Shown here piece after piece: positions 34,363 through 47,029 of a DNA stretch of 60,000 nucleotides (the stretch's first letter is position 1; each line of letters starts with the position of its first letter). This DNA comes from Membranipora membranacea (Eukaryota; Bryozoa; Gymnolaemata; Cheilostomatida; Membraniporidae): NCBI GenBank assembly GCA_914767715.1, contig OU612072.1:25546001-25606000 (forward strand), read 5' to 3'. Position numbers and translations under genes: made by a program. The notes beneath the pieces are model-generated. The model was not told where the DNA came from. It ran no database searches and saw nothing but the letters and a program-made list of their open reading frames with translations.

Positions 34363-36342
34363 ATGGAAGCGAGAGGAGTGACAGGCACTCCTTTAGCCAA
34401 CATAGGTCGGACGGCAGCTAAGATCTCACTTGGCATGAGTGAGTACAACCAGTGTTTGCATGTTACCTCACAGGACCTTATCCTTGGAGCAGATTTTCTG
34501 GAGAAGTTGGGTGATGTCACCTACAATTTTAAGAAAGGCATTTTCAAAGTTGGAGATCAACAATTTCCAATGGGGGAGCCGGAAAGGAATTACTTGGTGC
34601 GCACAGTAAATTCTGTGCACATACCTCCATTATCTGAGGTAGCTGTATTAGCCGAGGTCAAACCGATCAACCCACGGTCCAATACGTTTAGCTTTAGTGG
34701 GAGTAATTGCAACACCCCTCGATCACTATTGGTGGGAAATTCGTTGAGTCAACTGAGAAAAGACAGGATTGTAGTCCCTATAATGAATGTGAGCCAGGAG
34801 CCTTTACAGGTCCAGGTGAATACTTTAATAGGACAGGGCTCTGAAGTGGACGAAGATGATATTCTCATGAGTAATATCAATAGACCTACTCCTAGACGGA
34901 ACAAAGAGAAACCAGGTGAGTCATTAGATCAAAACAAGACAACTCTAGACGATGACCAGATGCCCATTCTGCGTGACCTCATCAACGAATTCTCAGACAT
35001 TATAGGAGAAGGACTAGACGAGTTAGGAAGGACTGACGTGGTTCAACATTTCATACAAACTCAACCAGGAGTGACACCCATCAGGAGTAGGCCATACAAC
35101 ATACCTGTAGGTTTGCGAGCCGAAATAAAGAAACAGATCGACACCATGTTGGACAGAGAGATGATTGAGAAGTCAAGTGGGATATGGAGCTCACCTGTAG
35201 TCATAGTTAAGAAGAAGGACAACACCCATCGATTTTGCGTAGATAACAGGAAATTAAATGCTGTCACGGAAAAACAATCCATGTGCTTATCGAACATCGA
35301 CAATGTTATGGAGATCATGCATGGGAAAAGGTTTTTCAGTGCAATTGATCTCTGTTCAGGATTTTTTCAAGTTAAACTGCATGAAGATTCGCAAGAGAAG
35401 TCATCATTTATAACGCCTTGGGGTTGTTATAAATGGAAAGTTATGCCCCAAGGAGCCAGTGGATCCCCTAGCACCTTTGCTAGACTATCAATGGCCATTA
35501 TGGCAGATTTGATTAGTTCGGGATCCTCAGTCGTCTACCTCGACGACTGGTTGTTGACTTCAGCTGACTTCGACTCCCACATCACACTACTACGGACTGT
35601 ATTCGAGCGACTGAGATTCACCGGATTGAGATACAGGCTTAGTAAAAGCCATTTCTTTCAGAAAGAAATAACCTATCTAGGCCACGTTATCTCTGAGGAT
35701 GGAATTACAGTGGCGCCGCACAATGTAGAGAAGATCAGGAATTTTCCAGATCCCAAGACTGCCACTGAAGTGAGGAGACTGTTAGGCTTGTTTGGTTTTT
35801 ACAGGAGCTTTGTAAAAGGTTACAGCAAGGAGGTTTTGCCCTTGACTAAGCTCACAGGAGATAACCCCTTTGTGTGGACAGAGGAGTGTATAGCAGCAGT
35901 GAACTTACTTAAGTCAGTCATAACGTCGGCCCCAGTGTTGATATTCCCAGACTTCTCCAAGCCCTTCACCCTCACTACTGACGCAAGTGGATTGTGTATC
36001 GGAGCTGTCCTCTCTCAGTTGAGAGAGGATAACAAGCATCACCCGATATCCTTCTTTAGCAAGACACTAAACAAGTGTGAGAGAAAATGGGCAACATGCG
36101 AACAGGAGTTGTTTGCAATACTGAGCGCAGTAAAGAGATATCGAGGATATCTGATGAATGTCCATTTCTTCATCCAGACTGACAACATGGCGTGTGTATA
36201 TCTACTAACTGACCACTACACTAAATGGACGGAGATTGAGGCGACACCAGATCAGACGGCTCAGACAGTAGCTAGATCCTATGTTGAGCGCATATTTTGT
36301 CGCTATGGAGCCAGTCGGGTGCTAATCAGCGACCGCGCTTAG
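34363..36342 (+). pseudogene. Ty3-like pol: protease C-terminus, RT, RNase H, start of integrase (deleted)
   Basis: 659-codon open stretch. It begins with the protease end (LILGADFLEKLG). RT follows with PVVIVKKKD, FCVDNRKLN, the catalytic YLDDW at 35536-35550 and YLGHVIS. RNase H follows with TTDASG, the Glu of CEQELFAI and the Asp of QTDNMAC. Directly after this the sequence jumps into the integrase core (DHYTKWTE). The rest of RNase H, the tether, the HHCC zinc finger and the first integrase Asp are absent, an in-frame loss of roughly 200 residues compared with normal Ty3-like pol. The second integrase Asp sits in SDRA, immediately before a TAG at 36340. Confidence 0.85.
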
Positions 36343-37356
36343 AATTTTCTAAGTGAGATTGTCAGGGAGATCAATAAACTACTGAAGGTGGACCACAGAG
36401 TTACCACTCCATACCACCCTCAGTGCAATGGTCAAGTTGAGGTCTACAACAGACCAATAGCCCAGGCACTCTCACATGTAGTCAATGAGTCACACACTGA
36501 CTGGTGTGCATACTTACCATTTGTGATGCTGGCCCACAATAGCTCGCGACACACCATCATCAACGCCTCTCCTAGTCTCTTGCTACAATGCAGAGAGCTG
36601 AGGTTACCACATGAAATGATGCTGCTCACAGCACCAGAATGGATTGAGCCTGGCACATTTGCTGCAGGTCTACACAAGCGGATGTCAGTGGTTTGGAAGG
36701 CAGCAAGAGAGGCAATAGAAAAGGGCAAAAGGACACAGAAATATTACTATGACCATAAGTCGTCCCCAAGCAATATAAAGGTTGGTGACGCGGTCCTTTA
36801 TTACAACCCTAGAGGCTATCGGAAGAGGACAACAAAACTGCTGAGACGCTGGCAGGGCCCATATATAGTTAAACATGTTACGGACACGAATGCAAGGCTT
36901 TCGGCGTTCAATGACCCGGATAGGCCTGCATTCACTGTCCATTTAAACAAGTTGAAGATATACATGGGACCCCTAGTAAGAGGACTGCCAGACTCTGACC
37001 AAGGAGAGATGGATTTCGACTCACCTGTGTCTGATGAGGAGGATGTTGCAGAGTCTCAGGAGGACGACTCAGAAGACAGCCTACAGGAGTCAGATGATCT
37101 CGACAATGCCACAGACAACACGGTAGGTAACTTCAGACATTCATCTGCTTCTGGTGGACTGAAAAAGAAAGATAAAGATGAGAGCACCGAGTCTGATGTA
37201 GGACAAGTAAGCTCAAGCAAGAAAGGAGCTTCAACTGAAGCTCCAAGCGTTGGTGAAGCTGGCTATGGAACGCCAAACAGAGAAACAAGGAAGGATGGAC
37301 TGAGGAGACGCCCTCGCAAGAAGCGTGATCCTCAGTTCATATACAGCAGCGGTTAG
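36343..37356 (+). pseudogene. Integrase C-terminal part of the Ty3-like element
   Basis: Same frame after the TAG at 36340. It carries TPYHPQCNGQVEVYNR with the third catalytic Glu, then the linker and a GPY/F-type end (VGDAVLYYNPRG, RRWQGPYIVKHV, VHLNKLKIY). It ends in a ~115-residue Asp/Glu/Ser-rich tail closing with a basic RRRPRKKRDP. The GPY/F module is typical of Ty3-like integrases. Confidence 0.8.
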
Positions 37357-37484
37357 GACTTACCAAATAGAAAGCTCCCACAGAAAAGTTTATATAATTT
37401 TGAGCTGTCTGTGGACAGACAATTTTGATTTTGGGAGTGATAGTTTATTTATAATATGAGTTTTTTTTAGGGTTAATTTAAACT

Positions 37485-38532
37485 TTATTTCACTTTTTTT
37501 CGACAAAACATACATGAAAGAATAAAAATAAGGATCCCTACGCCGGCCATCATGGGCCCAGCGATCTCCCAGTCTAAAACAGAAATACAGAAAACATTAA
37601 AATTTGGGTCAATAACTATCTCATCATATTAAATTAAAATATAGGAATTACTTACCCTGAGTGTAAACAAAATTTCAGTCTTTAGCTCATTATTCAACTC
37701 ACCAACTGTTATTGGAATAGTGGAGGTAGAAGTCCACTGCATACTGGTAGTTGGGGTGGTGGTGGCAGCAGTGGTCGCTGCTGTGGTCGAGGCAGTTTTT
37801 ACTGCTGTAGATATTATAGTTTTGATGAGTGAACAGATGTTTTGCTGTGGAAAGCACAGACAGTTCTCTGGGCACTGAAAACAAACAATAATTATATAAG
37901 TATCATAGCCATTTTCTCTAGTAAGCATTTAGATATCCAACACAACTACAGGGTAAAAATGAAAATTTCACCCACCACACATATCATTCTATGTTGACCA
38001 CCCATTACATTACAGGTAACCCTTTGGACTTGATATGTGAATTTGAATCTTTAAAAAAAAAACACACACAAATACAAAACAAATCTAATCAAAAGGTATG
38101 AATTATACCTACATTTATGCAGAATTTGGATGAATTGGACAACTTTGCAGTTAAAGTTCTAATTTATGTTACATATTATCTATATATTGATAAACTGACA
38201 CAAGAACATTGACCTCCTGTGGCTTATGAAGAGCCATAAAAGTATTTAGGAATAAGTTAATATTATATCCAGAATAGATTTTTTTTTCTTATTCTTCATT
38301 TATTTAATCAGTATCACTATTACTATCTACTAACTGAGTACCCCTACCATAATAGTTTTTTTTTTCATTAATTAAATTTAACAGAATTAATCTGAATACA
38401 ACCACTCTCATCAAAAGAGTTGCAGAGAAAAGAATATATATCCTTGACAAATACATAATACAGATAGAAAATAATAACACCCTATCAGATGAGAAAGTGT
38501 GGAATTGAGAAACTTACATCTTTATCAGTCAT
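37485..38532 (-). CDS. Small membrane protein with Thr/Ala-rich stalk (tentative)
   Basis: Exons on the minus strand: 38532-38518 (ATG, five codons, GTAAGT donor), 37874-37656 and 37565-37485, all in phase 0. The second exon starts CPENCLCFPQQNIC, resembling an LRR N-terminal cap, and continues into a mucin-like Thr/Ala stretch. The third gives a membrane helix (MMAGVGILIFILSCMF) with a basic CRKKVK end and TAA at 37485-37487. The stop overlaps the AATAAA hexamer. The third exon needs the acceptor ending GGGAG at 37566; using the TTTTAG eight bases earlier hits a stop. No signal peptide is visible, so the first exon is doubtful. The gene lies tail-to-tail with the Ty3-like element. Confidence 0.35.
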
Positions 38533-38539
38533 TCTTTTT

Positions 38540-40610
38540 TTTCTTTTTTCCTCATTTACATGTGAGCAGGAAGTGGTTAGTGTCATAATACCCCAGAACT
38601 TTATTTCGACAGAATTTTCTACATGTAGATAATTACACAGATTCTCTGGTTCCTGTATTGTCTATGGTTACTGGAGAATTCATACAGATTTCATCCATAG
38701 TAAGAGATTGTTCAAAACTGTTTAGATAACATAGGCCACCGGAGGTGTCAGTTTTAAATCTGGGTGGATGTTATAGTTGGGAATTACAAGTTATGGATAC
38801 TTGGGATAGTCTAACTATGACAGCCATTATTTAACATACTGGCTCATCTTTTATTTACTATTACTTATTATACAGTAACAAGTTGCTTCATTTCTTAACC
38901 AACTAGCAAATCATCCTACTTGCTTTATAGCTTACAAGCAAAGCCTAGATAATACATACTACCAGCTGTGCTGTACTTTGAGTTACATTATTGTTATTTT
39001 AAATGCTAACTATTAATCTAAGGAATAGTTGATGGATGTTTTATTACCATTAATAGACACTGAAAAACTGGCATCCCAACAACAAGCTAGACAACCGGCT
39101 CTCAATTTGGAAAGCATACATCCTAATTACCAAATATGCTTTCCCCATAAACACTATACTGGGTCAAGGATTGATAGGGGGATGGGAAAGTGGTATATAT
39201 AAAGCTGAAATTCATTTGACTGAATGAAGTTTTCTGCATGGGTGTGTAAAATAGACTCCCCCAACTCACCTAAGTGCCACTCACATTATTGAACCACTTT
39301 TATATACTTTTCATGTGGATTCAAACTCATATAAAAAACAATGGGCTGTATAAATTTGGAGTTATCTGCTCTCAATTTGCTAAAATAATTCATTTGGCTT
39401 TTTACCTGCAAGCTTTTTTTTGGGACTATGATCAACAATGGAGATATTCAGAAATGCAGAAATTCTCAACTACATAGGAAAAAAATTTTAAATCTTGGCA
39501 TTGCTTAGTTAATTTTGGCCATCAATCATTGTCATCACTCTTATTCAATGCCGAGATTATTCAAGATTGACAAATAATAAATGTTACAAGGGTGAGTAGT
39601 ACAGATCATGAATAAATTAGAAATTGCCTTCCCCTGGTTAACCCTTGATGGAGTATAGCTTAGTATGATCCATCATCAACGTGAACTGTCTTTCGATACG
39701 TGTCTGCTACATCATTGGATGGTTATAATCCAGCCTGTCGCCTACGGTGTTAGCAGCACCCCTTTTCGTATAGTGTCTAACCCAGATATTGAGTATTGAC
39801 AGAATAAGAAGTCTAGCAGTTACCAAAGGCTATATACTGCTAGTCATGTGACTTACTCTTCCTGGGACCTATGACCTAGGACCTTTTCTGCTGATGACAC
39901 CGTACTGATCACACGGATCATAGAGGAGAGCTATAGCTATACATACAGACGTCATACACTTCTACAAATATAAACCGGTTAGTTATTAATATACAATTGT
40001 ATAATTGAGCGTGTTCAATAACCCCCACTTTTGAACATAGCAGTACTGATCTGATTGATAAGAAACAATGTTATTATTGATAAGATCTTCTGGTAAGTTT
40101 TACCAGCGCTTGTGATAAATAACAATGGCTGTTCTGGATATGATCGATAAGAGCCAATGTTATGACTGATAATATCTTCTGGTAAAACTTTACCAGAGGC
40201 TGTGATGATATTGATTGATTAGAAGGTTATGATAAAACTGATTGTTGCTAGAGGCTCAATTTTTTTCACAATTGTGCATAAGAAACCCTTTCATCAACAG
40301 CACATCGCCTGGAGAATTAGACAACACAACACAGTAGATATGAAGAGGAAATGTTGTACTTGAAAGAATTGAATTGTTATTGATAAAAACACAAATAAAA
40401 ATCCATGACCACTGAGGTAGAAAAGCTTAATATTAAGAATTCAGTATGTAAATTTGAAAATTTGAATTAGAACAATAAAATGAAGGGTGAGAGTATGTAA
40501 TTAGGTGTGTCACAAAAAAAAATTCATGTGAAAATTGGGGCTAAAATAAGAGGCAATATCCAGATTTTAAAGTATGATAAAGTTTGTTTTAATATTTAGT
40601 ATATACATGA
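38540..40610. other. Non-coding stretch with one tandem duplication
   Basis: AT-rich with no recognisable gene. 40051-40130 and 40137-40220 are imperfect direct repeats (TGATAAGA..CAATGTTAT, ATCTTCTGGTAA, TTTACCAG..CTGTGAT), each containing a GGTAA..TTACC palindrome. Confidence 0.55.
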
Positions 40611-40617
40611 GAACTAT

Positions 40618-43600
40618 CTATTTAAGAAGTATTTGGAGGTCTGTCATGGTGCAGCTGAGAGGGACCTTGAGGCCATGCAGGTTTGAAAGAAAATGGAATA
40701 GCGTTGGAGCTTGCTTTGGGTAGTCAATATTCAAAAGAAAGAATAACATGATGAGATAATTCAGCCCTGAGGCTAGAGACTTTATAGGAAAGGAGAAACC
40801 CTTGTATACACATACACTGAGTCCCGTATCCTCTTTACATAAGATTACACTCCCGTATTTGTTTGAAGTTAGAGCAGCGTCGCCGACACGTAACAAAACC
40901 TCCATAGTCCTTTCTCTAAACTTCAAACCACACTTTCCAATCATTTTGTTCAAAGTCAGCACGTGATCATCTGTGGAGAAAAGAGATAGAAATGTATCAA
41001 CGCTGTTTGTGTAATTAGTTATGCGAATCAGCAGGATGGTACAACAGTGTCATGCAAATGCCACATATCAAATGAAATCCTCAACCCGGTACAATTCGTT
41101 CATTGGTGCTAGAAAGAGGAGGGGTTGGGTAAGCTTTAATATGATGTTCAAACAGGTAAACCACATGAATTCCAAAAATATTCTTTCAATGTGGACTGCT
41201 CTGTTTATGATCTCGTATACAATTACCAGTCTATGCTATGCTCCAAAAGATGACAATTACAGCAACCCTTACCTGTTGGCTCCAGCAAGCCTATCAGCTT
41301 CTCCAGCCTCTCCAATCCCTTAGCTGCCGAATGTGCCTTATCTATCCGATCAAACTCATATGATATCTACAACAAGGGAAAAAGTATTTTTCCTTTATTT
41401 TGAATATAAACAGTATCAACCAACTAAGGCAAAACAGAAATTGGAAGGAGATATCTAGTCATTACAAATATTTATCCTGTTCCGAATGGGCACTAAAAGC
41501 CGTAGCTGGCGCCGAGTGTGGTAAGACTTGTGGCAGGTGCTGTGCAAGTGCATGAGTCTTGTACAGCACTTGCCACATGTCTCAGAGCACCCTTCCTATA
41601 ATTTGTCTTAGCATGTAACATGGGCTACACCAACAAAATCTCAAATATGATTTTTGCACAAAACTCGCTATTGTCCATACAGAACTGGACTTTTTCTGTA
41701 ATGATTGTGATAGCAAGCATCGTGTCATATAATAGGGCACAAGTCAAAGTTGTGTATAACACGACAGTATGGAATAACACTGGTTGAAAACAGCACTATC
41801 AAGAAGAAATATTTTATAAATATATTTGTAAATTTTTCTTCCAAGCTATCTAACTTTTTTGCTGGTTCTTTTCAAAATTTAATTCAGTTACGCAAACTGT
41901 GAATCATAGCAATGCAATATAAGTAGCTACAATGCCATACAATATGACCATCACTGTGCATCTATTACACACCTCAAAATAAATAAAAATCTTACCTCTT
42001 CAGGACATCTGACGAAAACATTGAATTTCTTCAGGGTCTCGATCATTCCTGGGCCTTCTGTGACAATCCAAAGCCTCCTCTCTGCATAGGTTTCAGCCAG
42101 AAGCTTTCTTCTCTTTGGAGGGGGTGCCAACTCGATCTCTTTCACTAGAAATTGGAAGGAGTGAATTAATTAATACAAGATTTTAAACAGACAGACAGCA
42201 GGTAGCTACCAATGGTGAGCTTAATGTTTTTCGACGGTCACATGGTCTGTGAGTGGGAATAAAGGAGGAGACTGCAGGTGAAGTGTCTGGACATTTGTAA
42301 ACTGTTGCTGCGGTTCACAGGATATGTTAACCCGTTACAGATTTTGTCGTCGAGTACAAGAGAGTACACAATAAACCAGCACAATAGATAACCATGGATG
42401 GAACCAATAAATTCAGACCAAGGTTCTCTCATCCAATTTAAGTCGAATATTATGTTTGATGAATGACAACTAAGATATCTTAAACAAAAGTTTAACCTTT
42501 CTCTTCATAGGAGAGATTGACCGGCGTTGGAACTGTCGCCGACTCTGTTGCCTTTCTTTTCCTTCCCTTGCTGGCTGTACTCTGTCTTAGTTTTAGTTCG
42601 TCAGGCAGACTCCTGTTAGCATTCTTGAACGCCTCGTACAACTGTCCTGAAGTAGGGCGACGCACAAAAAAATGTCTCTACAAAAACATAAAATTATTCG
42701 TTAAAATTGATGAGTCAAGATCAGAATCAAGTGGCTGATAGTTGAAGTTTTCCTTTTAGATAAGCAATGGACACAATTGAGAGAAAGAAATCCCCGATTT
42801 TTGACATGTGTTTCGCTATATTCCTAAACCCATCAAATATTATCACAAACCACTAAGCGCTACTCTAGCTTGAAAGGACAACTACAATAACTGACGGAAA
42901 ACAGCACTGTCGATTATTAACTCTCTGAGACGATGATTAATTGTGCAAAATAAATGCATCAAGACCACATGATGGTTGCAGCCTTGTCTAGGTCTAACCT
43001 TGCACCACTGCTATCTCAAAGGTTTCTTCACCATTGGTCATACTTACAAATGTTGGGCTAGTATGGTCTGTGTTTATGTCTCTCAGTGATGGGAACTGGT
43101 TCACCATAGCTTCTGCGACATACTGTATAATGTCACATGTCACGTGCTGGTTCCCAAACTTCTCTGTGTATTTCTCTACAACATATGGCACGTAGATCCT
43201 TTGTAGCCTTGTTCGCTCCTTTTTAGTAATCAACTCATCTCCTGTATATCGTTTAATTTCTGTCTTACTAAATTTCCCCTGCAGCCTTTCATATGCTCCT
43301 AGTATCAGATTATTCATCTGGAAAAAAAAGAAGTGGATCTTGGTCAAATCAGGGGTCTCATCGCATATAAAATCTTTAAACTTCTGCTGCCACACAGGCA
43401 GGTGTGTGTTTTTTAATTATGTATAGCTCACAACTAATGGTATGAGCATTGTCATCTAATGGGCCAATAATTTGCACAGACTAATCATCAAAATCAGGGT
43501 ATGAAATAGTGCCATCATCCTGTTTTTGAAGATCGGTTTACGCATATTATTTGCTTATCAGGTGACAATCTCAATTAGATAGCTCTGAGCTATACAGAAT

Positions 43601-46192
43601 TCCACGGGCACAGATTGGTCTGAGTGGCACCAGTAGTTTAAGCTCAGACCACCAGATATTAGTTTACAAGGCTAAATCTATTATGCCAACATTTTGGATC
43701 ATATATGGGGTGCGACAAACCACAGTATGCCTTGAGCTTCCTCCAACAATACATGAAGCTAAACAAATCAAAATATTATTTATGTGCTCCTCTTAATAGC
43801 AAATACATTTTCTAGCACTTTTACCCTTGGTGATAAACAGGTCAAATGAAAATTGTACATCAACGCAATGTCTCCAAAATGAAACAATACAACCATCATA
43901 TACTCACAAAAACCTGTGTCTCATGATAAGAAGGTCTGTAAACGGTGTTTGTATGTTTCTGTCTAAATCCCTGAGTTGGTGATGCATATGGTACTCCAGA
44001 CATGCGCCCTTCCTCGATCGGACCAGTGCTAGTGGAAGTCTGCCCCATCTGGAAAAAAACAGTTGCAAAATAAAATTCCAACTTTGTTAGTAAAGTTCCT
44101 ATCATTGCCAACTGCATCTTTCTCAAAAAAATTATGACACAATAAGAAATTATCCTGTTGATAACACTCCTACAATGCAGAACCAAGAAAACATACCAAA
44201 CTTCTTTTTATTTATGTTGGGTTATTAAACATTCAACTTTGTCTTTAAAATTAGATTACATACTAGTTGATTTGTCATGTGGAGGGTGAAAATATTTTAC
44301 CAGAATGTTGGCTCACAATAATCTCAGATATTTGTCACAAGAGAAAGGACATAAGCCATATAATAAACTCACAATATTCCGCCTTGGTCCATAGGTTGGG
44401 ACTCCAGTTGCCCCAGGAACTACAGAATCACCCACTTGTCCAGTTGAACTGGAGCGAGAAGTACTGACAGACTGCGTGCTCTGTACAAGGAAAAAACATT
44501 CAAGTGAGTCAACACAGGCTCAAGTTTGGAATTTGACAGCGTGAAAACAAGAGTTGAGGGAAGTCTAACACCAAGCAACAGATATATGAATGAATTTTTG
44601 AATGAATGAACAATGACTTTATTTCGTGTCAATACTCATACAAGTTACAAAGACAATGATAACAGTCGTATCCATGCTTCTTGCTGACGTGCCATTTCCA
44701 CAGTGTGACATCAACCAACACCACCATTTTTACCTTAATAAAGTCCCGAATAGCTCTGATCTTCAAACGTTCACCCATGATAGGAGTCAGCTGGGAGAGG
44801 TATACACCCGAGGGTGCTGGGGGCTGGAACAATCAACAATGAAAGCTCCCCCAGTGGGGCTCGAACCCACAACTCCTGCGGCACTAATCGCCTGGCAGTG
44901 AATAGCAAGCGCGCTAACCGATTGCGCCATCTCACCATCCCCAAAAAAGAATGGGTCGATGGCGCTAATTAGATAGCCTGCTATTCACTACTCGGAGTTG
45001 TGTTCTCTCATCCCACAGCACATTCCAATCCACCATTGCCACCCTATGAAACACAGCGTACGTGTTAGGGTTATTGGCCTTACATGGCCCATTGCTGGGA
45101 CCCCTTGTAGTAGGTTTAGCTGTCTTTCCAGCTTGTCAGCATGTCTTTCCATGCTGTCACATGTCTTTCCATGAGTCAGTCAGTAGACAAGTACACAGGA
45201 GAGGTATACACCCGAGGGTGCTGGGGGCTGGAACAATCAACAATGAAAGCTCCCCCAGTGGGGCTCGAACCCACAACTCCTGCGGCACTAATCGCCTGGC
45301 AGTGAATAGCAAGCGCGCTAACCGATTGCGCCATCTCACCATCCCCAAAAAAGAATGGGAGATATCACTGTTTTCAAGGAGGTGTACTTCACTCTTGCCT
45401 ATACCTGCTTCTACAAGTAATAATCAAAACATGTAATAATAATAAACAGTGAAAAATCCTATCAACCATACAATGGGTGACTTCCAGTGAGTGACAGGCT
45501 GGTTCTGTCACAGCCTTTCCTCTATACCTTCCCTCTAGCTGATCCTGAGTGTGACGGATATCTGCTGGATCCAAAATTTTACAAGATGCCAATAATAATG
45601 AAATTTTACTTATTAGATATATAAGATACATCGAGCTGATAGCTAATAGTAATAATAAGTAGGTATAATAAGGGGTAGGCTTTGCTTAGCACCTGACCTT
45701 TCTTGGTTTTGTGTATAATTAGTACGAATATATGTATGAGTATGACTATAGTTTCAATCAAGGCTTACCAAACTATGACTCTATTCTCAAATAACTTATT
45801 TTTTACAATTCAATAGCATCTCACTGGCTGCCTTATCAGTGATACTTATTGCTAGTCCCATCTACTAGTAGAAAACAATTTAGAAAAGTTATCATGATCT
45901 TACCTTTGAGTATAGCTGCTACTGTAGGATCAGCTGCACTCAAATAGTTATACTTGCTGTGTTCTCCTATAGTCACTGCACTACTAGAACTAGCTCCATT
46001 TAAACCTGGTGTGGATTGATCAGAGTTGGAACGGGAAGAACTAGAAGCTGTGGCCTGTTTAGAATTAGGTGTTGCCCTCCAAAAGGAGTCATCTGGGTCC
46101 ATAAGAGCCTGCCTGACTGGTGTGTCTAAATCATAGCTTACATCTGTTAAAGGTGTATATGAATCACTAAGATTTGGAGTTTCTTTAGCCAT
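40618..46192 (-). CDS. SAMD3-like protein, nine exons, intact frame
   Basis: Exons (minus): 46192-45904, 45561-45528, 44478-44373, 44048-43914, 43317-43048, 42677-42497, 42144-41996, 41366-41273, 40970-40618. All are bounded by GT-AG and phase-compatible; total 536 codons plus stop. The first four exons are Ser/Thr-rich and probably disordered. Exon 5 has the block VVEKYTEKFGNQHVT..VAEAMVNQFPSLRD, which I associate with proteins annotated SAMD3-like. Exons 6-7 contain basic PPPKRRK. The last exon ends in a hydrophobic module (LNYLIMLFFLLNIDYPK, FHFLSNLHGLKVP), as in that family. No N-terminal SAM domain is visible. The 34-bp second exon and the third acceptor were chosen by phase and are the least certain. 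Introns hold SINEs. It is divergent from the C2H2 gene. Function unknown. Confidence 0.7.
44590..45360 (-). repeat. Two tandem tRNA-derived SINE units in an intron
   Basis: Same unit as 18966-19862, in minus orientation. The A-box starts near 45331 and 44927 (period about 404 bp), with B-box GGGTTCGAGCCCCAC. The outer unit is full length; the inner one is short and joins a 3' end with GAAATAAAGTCATTGTTC followed by ATTC repeats at about 44590-44635. An additional GGGTGTATACCTCTCC segment explains the longer period. The unit lies in an intron of the SAMD3-like gene. Confidence 0.85.
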
Positions 46193-47029
46193 TGCAGATG
46201 GTTTGTTGATGTGTTTAGTGAATTTTCTCTTTAGAGCTGTCTCTCTCTGAATCTTACAATATCGTTCTCCTCTCTAAAAATGCGCCAAAATTAGCAGCCT
46301 TCAAATAGTCCTTTATTGTTTAGGAAAATAGTACGATTTTTCAACTATAAGATTTCTTCAGATTTTTTTTATCTCCTTGGTCTATGTTTATACTCTTTTA
46401 TTTATGGAGGTAGTAAAAAATGCGCTCTTCTTCTAGATAAATTTATTTTCACTAAATGTTTACTCATAGCAAGGTAGTAGACATTATTCCTACCTGAACA
46501 CTTGTTTCAGAGGAATTTATTTTAACACATGAGCTGCTGTTCCATCATGGTGTTCTTCTGATTTGATGAATATCAACTGCTTGCTGCAGCCCTATATTAT
46601 ATGTAAGTTAAATCTATATAGTTTCCACAAGAAAGAGAAGTAATAATATTTGTAACATAAATAAATAAGCAAAGTTTGGCAAAACAAAGGAGTACCAGGT
46701 GCCCCTTGGCTTCTACAATATTCATAGCAATTTAGATGAAATGGTGACCCTGTTTCCAATGTTTGTGGCCAATGATTTATTCAGAAGAATGGGGGTGAAC
46801 TTCGATTTTTCATCAACACTCAAATAGAAACATTGATTGATTACTTTCTGACTTATTGGACCCTTGTAGAAAGTCATGCTTTGATCATGACATGAGCATT
46901 ACACCAAAAGTGAATCAATTCACTTGTATAAAATTGTTCTGCAAAACTAAGAGATCAATTAACTGTGTGTCTGATTGATTTTGTTATTCATTTCAGATTC
47001 AACGTAAGAGGAAAATATAAGGGAAAAGG
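46193..47029. promoter_or_regulatory. Divergent intergenic region, likely shared promoter
   Basis: Separates the ATGs of the SAMD3-like (minus) and C2H2 (plus) genes by 837 bp. A TTTCAG acceptor at 46991-46996 precedes the plus ATG, so the plus gene probably has a non-coding leader exon here. No clear TATA pair was picked out. The rest is AT-rich and without coding signal. Confidence 0.4.

Larger units (their letters stand above)
33269..37450 (+). mobile_element. Decayed Ty3-like retroelement with env-like ORF before pol
   Basis: Order on the plus strand: env-like membrane protein (33269-34169), protease (34170-34341), RT and RNase H (34363-about 36210), integrase (about 36212-37356). Damage: in-frame stop at 33585-33587, stop between env-like and protease at 34167-34169, a stop and frameshift near 34339, an internal deletion joining RNase H to integrase near 36211, and a stop in the integrase at 36340-36342. 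A purine-rich TTTTGGGAG near 37427 could be the polypurine tract with an LTR beginning TGATAG after it. No matching 5' LTR or gag is found. The left end is cut at the boundary of the DNA transposon. Not functional. Confidence 0.8.
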
